A stretch of DNA of 12,293 nucleotides from Clostridiales bacterium (GTDB lineage: Bacteria; Bacillota_A; Clostridia; Oscillospirales; Oscillospiraceae), in assembly GCA_019417795.1 (NCBI GenBank), contig DXUR01000053.1, positions 1 to 12,293 of the forward strand, given 5' to 3'. This document shows, piece by piece, positions 6,478-12,293 of the stretch (position 1 is the stretch's first letter; each line of letters starts with the position of its first letter). The position numbers and the translations under genes are program-made. The notes beneath the pieces were generated by a model. It was not told the origin of the DNA and made no database searches. It saw only the letters and a program-made list of their open reading frames with translations.

Positions 6478-7522
6478 TGCTTTGCAGCATCACACGCTGC
6501 CCGCAGATCTCCCGCAAGGCTTCTTCTTGGTAATCGAAGCAAATCAATGTCCCCGTCATTCCGTGCAGCTCCAGCGCGGTATCGAAACGCCGGATGCGAG
6601 GAAAATCACAGGTGTAGGCGAATAGAACAGGATTCCCCTCGCTGTCAATGGCGTCGTTCTCGACGCGCCAATTTGGTATCCCCTCATGGAGCCCCTCTGC
6701 AAGGATCGTATCAAGCGTCCTGCGCTGTTGCGCGTCGCATAAGAGGCGAAGGATCGCTTCGCCATAACGGTCATTGGTCAAATAATAGAAATGCGGAAAG
6801 CTGCCATCCAGCAGGAAATAGTTGTGTGCGTCCGGCTGCATCAGGGCAGAAAGCTGTTCCATGGTGGAACCGAACACGATCCCGGAAATCTCCGCGTCGG
6901 GCATGACCCCTTCGGTTTGCAGCAGAGCTTTGAATCGCAGTTCGGCCTTATACTCCCATTTCATCTGCGCTTTGGCGGTGTTATAGGTCAAAAAAATACT
7001 GCCATTCGTCAGCAGGATACCGGTTGCGCGTGAACTTTTGATTTTCGTCCCTTGCGGGCCAATCTCTTTGATTTCTCTGGAGGTGTAATAGGCGGGGAGA
7101 GCCGTACTTTGACTGGCAGCGGAAAAAGGGACCTTTTCCCATGGAAAGGCCGGAATGTCAGCGTTGTGCATGATGGTCAGGATCTCAGCCATCCGGTGAA
7201 GCCGGAGCCGCCTGGGAATTTCGCTTTTGAGCTTGTTTGGCTCAGAACTGCCGGTCAGGTAGGCTGAAAACCATTCGGGAGCATCAGCCAACAGCAGCCG
7301 TTTGGCTGACGAGGTGAGCCGAAGTCCACGCAGGCCGTCTTTGGAGAAGGTACGCAGCAACCCATCTCGCCGGAGGGCGGTAACGACACTTTCGAGGTAT
7401 GCGGAGCCACCCGGCAGGCGACTGATTTGCCGGATGGGGTATTCACCGCAGAGGGCGGTCAATGTCAAAAGAAGATAGGGCAGCGTATTTTGAGCTGGCA
7501 GCTGCCGGGGCTTTCGAGGCAT
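6437..7522 (-). CDS. Conserved ICE protein with winged-helix-like N-terminus, function unknown
   Basis: A protein of 361 residues. The N-terminus is basic (MPRKPRQ). Residues about 13-72 look like a winged helix: helices through LLLTLTALC and YPIRQISRL, a recognition-like helix AYLESVVTALRRDGLL, then a short wing ending GLRLT. A larger domain follows (about 100-361) containing SREIKEIG (148-155), SSRATGILLTNGSIFLTYN (163-181) and MKWEYKAELR (187-196), a pattern I associate with hypothetical proteins of clostridial conjugative elements. The layout recalls replication-relaxation proteins, but I cannot confirm that family. No membrane segment or catalytic motif is obvious. ATG at 7522, with AAGGAGG 11 nt upstream. 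Its end overlaps virD4, and it sits between the RusA-like gene and virD4, so a DNA-processing or relaxosome role is plausible but inferred. Confidence 0.8.
   Translation of the reverse strand: MPRKPRQLPAQNTLPYLLLTLTALCGEYPIRQISRLPGGSAYLESVVTALRRDGLLRTFSKDGLRGLRLTSSAKRLLLADAPEWFSAYLTGSSEPNKLKSEIPRRLRLHRMAEILTIMHNADIPAFPWEKVPFSAASQSTALPAYYTSREIKEIGPQGTKIKSSRATGILLTNGSIFLTYNTAKAQMKWEYKAELRFKALLQTEGVMPDAEISGIVFGSTMEQLSALMQPDAHNYFLLDGSFPHFYYLTNDRYGEAILRLLCDAQQRRTLDTILAEGLHEGIPNWRVENDAIDSEGNPVLFAYTCDFPRIRRFDTALELHGMTGTLICFDYQEEALREICGQRVMLQSIDFQQFERSVLYS
6453..6459 (-). promoter_or_regulatory. Shine-Dalgarno inside the upstream gene, pointing to a possible ATT start for virD4
   Basis: On the minus strand AAAGGAG ends 8 nt before an ATT codon (6444-6442) that is in frame with virD4. 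No ATG, GTG or TTG in the virD4 frame lies at a usable distance downstream. The alternative TTG at 6477 lies upstream of this site and lacks a comparable site of its own. Confidence 0.5.
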
Positions 7523-7590
7523 AAACCGTGCTGCCTCCTTGTACGATATTTTACCGTAGGGCTTTATAGCTTGGGTAATTTTGCGGTTGG

Positions 7591-7660
7591 AGCGCCTTGA
7601 AAAAACGCAGTATTTTCAGCGCTTTCAGGGCGCTTTTTGTACCTTGGAAAATAAGCGCCC
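7591..7660 (-). promoter_or_regulatory. Intergenic GCGC stem array, candidate attenuator or RNA-processing element
   Basis: This lies in the 146-bp gap between the RusA-like gene and the next gene. Read on the minus strand the arms appear in the order GGGCGCT (7660-7654), AGCGCCC (7634-7628), AGCGCT (7623-7618) and GGCGCT (7596-7591). Arm 2 can pair fully with arm 1 (7 bp, 19-nt loop) or, over 6 bp, with arm 4, so the two folds exclude each other. A weak hairpin formed by 7623-7619 and 7608-7604 runs into six T residues (7605-7600), a poor but possible intrinsic terminator. No leader peptide is evident. Confidence 0.35.
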
Positions 7661-7668
7661 ATAAAAGG

Positions 7669-8331
7669 TCAAAAATCCGATATGCTTTTTACGCCATTCT
7701 GGCGCTCTGCAAGCCAGGCTGGAAACTGCGTGCTGTCCATGAGAAAAAGCCGTGTGCAATCCTCTTCGCCCAACTCCGTGGTGTTGTAGGCGTCGCACAG
7801 CAGCCCATTGTCATCCGTCAAGATGAAGGAGGCCGCAACATCCAGAAACTGCTTCAGTTCCAGATTGTCATAATCGCGGATACGGCGCTCTGGCAGCTCC
7901 TGCGCATAGATATGGGAAAAGCAGACCACACAATGCTGAAATTGCGGCATGGTGTGGTGGGCGGCGTAATCGGAGAGCGCGGAGGTAAACGGATCCAACA
8001 GGAACTCCGTGCTTTGGCGCTGCCTGCGCTTTGGCAGAAGGCACGGGAGCTTGATCTCCAGAATGCCGCCATTTTCGCTGATCTCAATACCCTGCATGGT
8101 TTCAGCAGAACGCAGATATTCCTCTTTTTTGATGCTGGTAGTGGCATAGATCAGGTGGCGCAGCCGGCAGGTGATCCGCTCGGCCCGCAGCGCCGCATCC
8201 GTGGACAGCACCTCGTAGTTGTCGGGATAACGCTGAATATCCGTCGTGTTCATGGCATAGAGCGCATTGTTCAGCCGTTCGATCTCAGCCAGAATAGATG
8301 TAATTCTTTGTGATATAATGGCCCTGTTCAA
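7669..8331 (-). CDS. RusA-like (Holliday-junction-resolvase-fold) protein, possibly DUF6100 family
   Basis: A protein of 220 residues. The first 85 or so look helical and have no recognised match. From about 88 the sequence follows the RusA pattern: a strand and Pro-containing turn (LEIKLPCLLPKR), then PERRIRDYDNL (147-157) with Asp153 and Asp155, Lys160, Asp164, and DD at 173-174. In E. coli RusA, as I recall it, the catalytic Asp70, Asp72 and Asp91 sit in RRRRDLDNL and LDD with the same 19-residue spacing; here 155 to 174 is also 19. RusA cuts four-way DNA junctions using Mg. I place it tentatively in DUF6100, known from clostridial mobile elements. The start is TTG at 8331 with AAGGAG 7 nt upstream; that site overlaps the stop of the preceding gene, 11 nt away, so translation is probably coupled. 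Activity is inferred, not shown. Confidence 0.85.
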   Translation of the reverse strand: MNRAIISQRITSILAEIERLNNALYAMNTTDIQRYPDNYEVLSTDAALRAERITCRLRHLIYATTSIKKEEYLRSAETMQGIEISENGGILEIKLPCLLPKRRQRQSTEFLLDPFTSALSDYAAHHTMPQFQHCVVCFSHIYAQELPERRIRDYDNLELKQFLDVAASFILTDDNGLLCDAYNTTELGEEDCTRLFLMDSTQFPAWLAERQNGVKSISDF

Positions 8332-8338
8332 GAAAAAA

Positions 8339-8344
8339 CTCCTT
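8339..8344 (-). promoter_or_regulatory. Shine-Dalgarno supporting the TTG start of the RusA-like gene
   Basis: On the minus strand AAGGAG is 7 nt before TTG at 8331-8329 and shares bases with the TAA stop (8345-8343) of the winged-helix gene. Ribosomes ending the first gene would sit on this site. Confidence 0.75.
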
Positions 8345-8864
8345 ATTCGATTTGATAATACTGCACTTCGCCGCCCGAAGAGACGGTACAGTATCCGCTG
8401 GTGTTTGGTGTGCGGATCTCGGCGATCTGCTCCGGCTGCTCAATCAGAACGATGTATTTGGGCGGAACCTCTTTTACTGTGGAGAGCATTTGGTTGATAA
8501 GCTGCTCTTTACCCGGCTCCGCGTAAATGATTTCGTAAACTTCACCATCCGCAAAAAATATGATTTTTGCGGGGTACTCGCTGACAGAGTGATATTCTAC
8601 CTGCTCCATAAAGTCGGTAAGAACCCAAATGGCCTTTGAAAGCCCGTAATCGATCCCCGCCTCCGCATCAGCGGGAATGCGGTAATACTCGCCTCGCTGC
8701 ACAATGCGGCCCTGCTTTTGCAGGTAGGACAGCAGATTCCGGATTTTGCTTTCCTTGTGCGGATAGAGCTTCAAAAGCTGCATCTCCGTCAGAGCGCGGT
8801 ACATGGAAACATCCCGCAGGATGCCGGCGGCTTCCTGCCCATAGATCTGTTCCCTCGTTTTCAT
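8343..8864 (-). CDS. Winged-helix protein, probably DUF5697 family
   Basis: A protein of 173 residues. Residues about 8-65 form a winged-helix-like region: helix EAAGILRDVSMYRA, then ALTEMQLLKLYP, a recognition-like helix ESKIRNLLSYLQKQGRI, and a wing ending in GEYYRIP. The rest (about 72-173) alternates strands and helices (AKIIFFADGEVYEIIYAE, KYIVLIE), an alpha/beta domain without clear catalytic residues. From memory it matches DUF5697, a family of small proteins from clostridial mobile elements with no assigned function; this label is not verified. ATG at 8864 with GAGGAG about 8 nt upstream. It follows the 97-bp gap that holds phased CGTAT repeats, so autoregulation or binding to that site is an obvious possibility. 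Confidence 0.8.
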   Translation of the reverse strand: MKTREQIYGQEAAGILRDVSMYRALTEMQLLKLYPHKESKIRNLLSYLQKQGRIVQRGEYYRIPADAEAGIDYGLSKAIWVLTDFMEQVEYHSVSEYPAKIIFFADGEVYEIIYAEPGKEQLINQMLSTVKEVPPKYIVLIEQPEQIAEIRTPNTSGYCTVSSGGEVQYYQIE

Positions 8865-8881
8865 TGAAACATCTCCTCATT

Positions 8882-8953
8882 ATGCGTATTGAAGCCGTAT
8901 AATCGCCGTATTGCTGTTGGTCGTGGAGCGTTATACGTCTTAAATGCGTATTG
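8882..8953 (-). repeat. Cluster of CGTAT repeats, three of them at 11-bp spacing, in the gap after virB4
   Basis: On the plus strand CGTAT occurs at 8885, 8896 and 8907, exactly 11 bp apart (one helical turn), and again at 8947; the complement ATACG lies at 8933-8937. The ten-base word ATGCGTATTG occurs at both 8882-8891 and 8944-8953. CGTATAA (8896-8902) and TTATACG (8931-8937) form an inverted repeat. The cluster fills most of the 97-bp space between virB4 and the winged-helix gene. Such phasing is typical of protein-binding iterons or operators; hairpins in the mRNA are also possible. The cluster lies outside any assigned gene. Confidence 0.6.
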
Positions 8954-8961
8954 TGTACGGA

Positions 8962-11880
8962 TTAGCATGGATGCTGCTTTGGCGCAGCACGCTGAGCAAG
9001 CTCGGCCAGCTCCCGGCGATCCGTGGTGATCAATTCCTTTTCCATTTGACTGCACTTGATCTCCACGGCAATATTATTGTTATTTGTGCTGATGAGAGCG
9101 CTGCCGCGTTCAAAGTGCGTAATTTCCATCAACTCAGCTTCAGACAGATGCAGAACGCCCTGAACGCGCTGGGCTTCTTCCTCCTCCAGATTCAGCAGGA
9201 TCTTCGTTTTACTGTTGTTGATGATGCCCTTGCCGTATTTACCGTCGTCCAGCGCAAAAAAGTCATTGAGGTCCTGTGTGGCGCAGACAAGGCTGCCGCC
9301 ATAGCCGCGGATCGTCTTGGCAAGCTCCAGAACGGATTCGGCGGCCTGCCGGTTGCTGCTGGCGCCGATGAGCTGCCAGCACTCGTCCACGAAGATGGCT
9401 TTTTCCGCCGTGCGGTTCTCTTTGGCCTTGTCCCATACAAAGTCGAGAGCAACAAACATCCCCACCGTCAGCAGATCACCGGTCAGCTCAGAAATATCAA
9501 GGACGATGTACTTGTTGTCCAGCGCCACATTGGTTTGCTGATTGAAAGAGCGGGCAGAGCCGTTGACCAGCCGATTCAGGATGTTGGCAAGGCGCTTTGT
9601 TTCCGGAGAGGCGGCGAGAATTTCATACAGGTCGCCCAGGATCGGCATTTCTTTATAGCACCCTGGATTTTTCGGCTGTTCCAGAGAAGCATTGTCATGT
9701 GTGATGCCCTTTGTCCCGTAGGTACAGATCATGGCATCATCCAGAAGCTGCCGCTCCTTGTGGGACATGTCCGGAATTAAGAGACTGAAAAACGTGTGCA
9801 GCCGCTGAATTTTGGCTGCCAGCAGAGATTTTTCCGTGCCGGGGCCATCCAGCAGATCGTCCACGGACTTATCTGCCTTGCGGATCTCCATGATGTTGAT
9901 GCAGTTTTGAGAAGCCGGAGATATGGAGATAAACTGTCCGCCGATGTTGGAACAGGCCCGGTGAAACTCATGCCCTTTGAGCGGCGCGATGATAAAGACC
10001 TGAATTCCCTTGCGGCGCATGCGCAGAGCCATCAGCTGAAGCGTAAAGGTTTTTCCGGCTCCGCTGGTTCCGAGAATGGCGATATTGGCATTCTTGTAGA
10101 CGCGGGAATCGAAGATGTCCACGATGATGAGAGAATTATTGTGTTTATTGACGCCGAGAAGAATACCGTTGTCATCGCACATCTCATAGCTGGTGAAGGG
10201 ATAGCAGCTGGCAGCTCCCGTTGTCAGAACATTACGCTTAGACCGCTCATAGAGCTGGCGCTCCAGAGAAACCAGAGGAAGAGAGGATAAAAAAGCCTGC
10301 TCCTGACAAAAGGAACAGGTCTGCACATCCATATCCTGCGAGAGCAGGAGCTTTTTCATTTCTGCGACCTTCCATTCAAGGTCATCCACGCTGCCGGCTG
10401 TGACGGTGATAAGCAGGTTCAGATAATAAAAATCCTCATTGTTGGAAAGACCGTCTTTTAGAAAATAGCCGCTGCGGATCGCACCGTCGAGGTCGTCAAA
10501 ATCCGTGTTGGTGTCGCTGGTTTCCTTAATTTTGCTGCGGTTGATACGGAGCTGCTGCCCCAGCTTTCTGACCATGCGATCCTTTGGCTGCCGCGTCAGA
10601 AAGACGTCCAGATCGATCCCGTCGCCGGCGTTGACCAAAAGGCTGAGCCAGCCGGCGGGAACGCGCGCTTTATAACCATCTGATGGGACAAGAAGATAGG
10701 CATAATACAGCCCATCTACACAGAGGTAGTTTCCATGGGTAAGGTCGATGCTGTCAGGGGCATAGAACTCGTTGACGGGAATAGTGTTGATGTCCCGCCC
10801 GGCGGCCATGTAGTCCGCCAGAACGGACTTCACCCGCTGATAGAACGGCTCACTGCTGGCCCTGCGACAAAGAATGTTATAAAGGATCTCTGCCGTGGCA
10901 TCGTCCTCGTTCTCAGGAGAAATGACCTCGTTGCCGCATTGCCGCAGATAATTTGATGCCGTGCGTGCGGCCGTTTGCAGAGAAGCGATTGCATCCTCTT
11001 CCTCATGGCCGCGTTTGGTGCCCGGCAACGGCTCATACTCGAAAACAAGGAAAAAGCGCCTTGTGATTGCCTCACGGGAGCCAAGCTGCCGAATGAGCTT
11101 CAGGTAGTCTTCCTGCAGGACACGGCAGCGCGGATCCTGCTCATGCTCCAGCTCCCTGCGGACGGTATCCAGGTGCCGGTTAATGTCCGCACGCTTTGTC
11201 AATGCCTTGAATTGCACCTTGACCGGGGCAATTTTCAGATAGGAAATGAAGGAGTAAATGATGCTGCGCTGCTCTCTCGCGCTGCGCAGCAGGAAGTTGA
11301 CGGGAACCACCTCTACAACCTTGACATAGCGGTGATCTCTTGTATAAATGACGCCGTGCTCAATCTTCTCGATAGGGATATAGTCCGCCAGAGCATTGAG
11401 CGGCTGAACGGCTTCTTCCTCCTGCAAGAAGGTCTTGAACTGCGTCACGCTGCGCTGCTTCAGATCAACAGAAAATCGGCTGCGGCTTTTGGGGAGCGGA
11501 GGGTCTTCTGCTTCGCAGTCGCTTTTCCGCTGCTGCGCCCAGCTGGGCAACAGTGTTTTTTTGTTTTTGCCACCCTGCGTCCCGTCGCGTGAAAGGATTC
11601 TGCGGTTGTGCAGAAAGCAAAAGAACAGGCGGATAAAAGCGGACAGGCTCATGCCGGATACGCCGATCAAAGCGAGAAGCACCAGCGGAAGAGCTGTCAG
11701 GCATAAAATCACAACGCGGACGGTGAGGGAAAACGGAAGGCGCAGAACCGGTACGCCGACCGCGAGGCCAAGGATGACCGCCTCAATCGTATTGCGGGTT
11801 TTCAAAAGCCCACCAAACAGCGTCCCGCCCTCCATAAAGTTTGGCGGAATTATGTAAACTTCGAATTCTTCCGGTTTCAT
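8962..11880 (-). CDS. virB4: VirB4-family conjugation ATPase with fused PrgI-like N-terminus
   Basis: A protein of 972 residues. Residues about 1-100 hold two membrane helices (about 31-48 and 54-76) in a layout like PrgI, usually a separate small protein of Gram-positive T4SS. A charged linker follows (100-145). The VirB4 N-terminal region covers about 150-560. The ATPase region has Walker A GTSGAGKT (604-611), then FIIAPLKGHEFHRAC (629-643), Walker B AIFVDE (828-833), and ATQDLNDFFALDDG (867-880), all strongly conserved. It resembles the clostridial VirB4 group represented by CD1110 of a C. difficile conjugative transposon, by memory. Known: VirB4 powers assembly and substrate passage of the channel at the inner face of the membrane. 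The ATG at 11880 has GGGAGG 6 nt upstream and starts 12 nt after the preceding gene. Confidence 0.95.
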   Translation of the reverse strand: MKPEEFEVYIIPPNFMEGGTLFGGLLKTRNTIEAVILGLAVGVPVLRLPFSLTVRVVILCLTALPLVLLALIGVSGMSLSAFIRLFFCFLHNRRILSRDGTQGGKNKKTLLPSWAQQRKSDCEAEDPPLPKSRSRFSVDLKQRSVTQFKTFLQEEEAVQPLNALADYIPIEKIEHGVIYTRDHRYVKVVEVVPVNFLLRSAREQRSIIYSFISYLKIAPVKVQFKALTKRADINRHLDTVRRELEHEQDPRCRVLQEDYLKLIRQLGSREAITRRFFLVFEYEPLPGTKRGHEEEDAIASLQTAARTASNYLRQCGNEVISPENEDDATAEILYNILCRRASSEPFYQRVKSVLADYMAAGRDINTIPVNEFYAPDSIDLTHGNYLCVDGLYYAYLLVPSDGYKARVPAGWLSLLVNAGDGIDLDVFLTRQPKDRMVRKLGQQLRINRSKIKETSDTNTDFDDLDGAIRSGYFLKDGLSNNEDFYYLNLLITVTAGSVDDLEWKVAEMKKLLLSQDMDVQTCSFCQEQAFLSSLPLVSLERQLYERSKRNVLTTGAASCYPFTSYEMCDDNGILLGVNKHNNSLIIVDIFDSRVYKNANIAILGTSGAGKTFTLQLMALRMRRKGIQVFIIAPLKGHEFHRACSNIGGQFISISPASQNCINIMEIRKADKSVDDLLDGPGTEKSLLAAKIQRLHTFFSLLIPDMSHKERQLLDDAMICTYGTKGITHDNASLEQPKNPGCYKEMPILGDLYEILAASPETKRLANILNRLVNGSARSFNQQTNVALDNKYIVLDISELTGDLLTVGMFVALDFVWDKAKENRTAEKAIFVDECWQLIGASSNRQAAESVLELAKTIRGYGGSLVCATQDLNDFFALDDGKYGKGIINNSKTKILLNLEEEEAQRVQGVLHLSEAELMEITHFERGSALISTNNNNIAVEIKCSQMEKELITTDRRELAELAQRAAPKQHPC

Positions 11881-11892
11881 AGACAGCCTCCC

Positions 11893-12293
11893 TTACATCC
11901 GGTCTTTCCGCTTCGGCGGATCGGGCATTTTTTTGACGATCTCCTTGTGATAGTCGATCTCGCCGTCTGGTGCGGTAAAGGGTGTCTTTATCACGGTGTC
12001 GGCGGCATACTGCTTGTACCATTGGACGCCATCGGCAGAGAAGACCTTTTGGTGTTCACCGTCCGGCGCCGCGTATTGCCCGGTATGGTACATTCCAAAG
12101 GAAATGCCCTCCGGATGCTCTGGAGAATACTCTGTGCCGGTGATACGCCCGCCGCCGATCTCAATATCGGAATAGGATATTTGCGGGGCGGCATCCCCCT
12201 GAGCGGTAATGCCCATATAGGAGGACAGCGCCTGTGACGCAAACTCTCCGGTGATGGAGCCGGTAGAGTGCAGGTCTCCGGCTGCGACCATAC
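11893..12293 (-). CDS. C-terminal fragment of an unrecognised transfer protein, possibly VirB6-like tail
   Basis: About 133 residues are visible, and the reading frame is open to the right edge. An ATG at 12291 lies at the very edge but is more likely an internal Met. The fragment is hydrophilic with no membrane segment: GGGRITGTE, EGISFGMYHTGQYA, FSADGVQWYKQYAADTV, then a Pro/Lys-rich end, MPDPPKRKDRM. I recognise no domain. Its place directly before virB4 (12-nt gap) is where ICEs often encode the polytopic VirB6/TrbL-like channel protein, and those commonly have long soluble tails; on this basis it may be that tail. It could instead be another structural or surface protein. The upstream part is needed to decide. 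Confidence 0.7.
   Translation of the reverse strand, partial: MVAAGDLHSTGSITGEFASQALSSYMGITAQGDAAPQISYSDIEIGGGRITGTEYSPEHPEGISFGMYHTGQYAAPDGEHQKVFSADGVQWYKQYAADTVIKTPFTAPDGEIDYHKEIVKKMPDPPKRKDRM

Larger units (their letters stand above)
393..12293 (-). mobile_element. Part of an integrative conjugative element: T4SS and surface-gene operon
   Basis: Seen: an unbroken run of minus-strand genes including a VirB4 ATPase (Walker A and B present), a VirD4/TraG coupling protein, two winged-helix-like proteins, an S1-domain protein, a sortase and a CAP protein, with short gaps or overlaps. Known: VirB4 plus VirD4 with sortase and surface proteins is the usual content of clostridial conjugative transposons such as the Tn1549/CTn group. 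The gene order differs from classic Tn1549, because VirB4 comes before VirD4 in the direction of transcription and they are separated by three probable DNA-binding or DNA-processing genes. No integrase, relaxase or attachment site is visible, so the element extends beyond the right edge and perhaps the left. The left limit given here is where the separately promoted nucleotidyltransferase gene begins; it may also be cargo. Confidence 0.8.

Noticed and set aside
7619..7640. Plus-strand hairpin followed by TTTTTG as an intrinsic terminator
   Set aside because: The stem is only 5 bp and no plus-strand gene leads into it; the same bases are better explained by the minus-strand stem array.

Overview
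The window looks like a segment of an integrative conjugative element (ICE) from a Gram-positive gut Clostridium-type bacterium (Oscillospiraceae/Ruminococcaceae-like). The evidence is the VirB4 and VirD4 type, the strong AGGAGG ribosome binding sites, the moderate GC content and the cell-surface genes typical of monoderm ICEs. The genus is inference. No integrase, relaxase, tRNA, rRNA or CRISPR array is visible, so neither element end lies in the window.

All genes read on the minus strand, so the operon runs from high to low coordinates. (1) 12293-11893: C-terminal end of an unrecognised protein, possibly a VirB6-like channel tail. (2) 11880-8962: VirB4 conjugation ATPase with a PrgI-like membrane segment fused to its N-terminus. 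(3) 8961-8865: a 97-bp gap with phased CGTAT repeats. (4) 8864-8343: winged-helix protein, probably DUF5697. (5) 8331-7669: protein with a convincing RusA-like resolvase signature, TTG start. (6) 7668-7523: a gap with mutually exclusive GCGC stem arms. (7) 7522-6437: large protein with a winged-helix-like N-terminus. (8) 6477-4561: VirD4/TraG coupling protein with altered Walker motifs and an unusual start region. (9) 4561-3191: acidic-tailed S1/OB-fold protein. (10) 3174-2035: type I membrane surface protein. (11) 2038-1247: secreted sortase. (12) 1178-393: secreted CAP (SCP/PR1) protein. (13) 312-1: MNT-type nucleotidyltransferase with its own near-consensus promoter, running off the left edge.

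VirB4 and VirD4 are the energy and DNA-coupling ATPases of a type IV secretion system. Between them sit three genes that look like DNA-binding or DNA-processing proteins (two winged-helix-like, one RusA-like), forming a compact module whose role is unknown. The downstream surface block (membrane protein, sortase, CAP protein) probably remodels or decorates the envelope during mating. Several junctions overlap or nearly touch (ATGA, TAATG, gaps of 11-16 nt), which fits one polycistronic transcript. The nucleotidyltransferase gene is a separate transcription unit and may belong to a MNT/HEPN toxin-antitoxin pair or mark the edge of the conjugation block.
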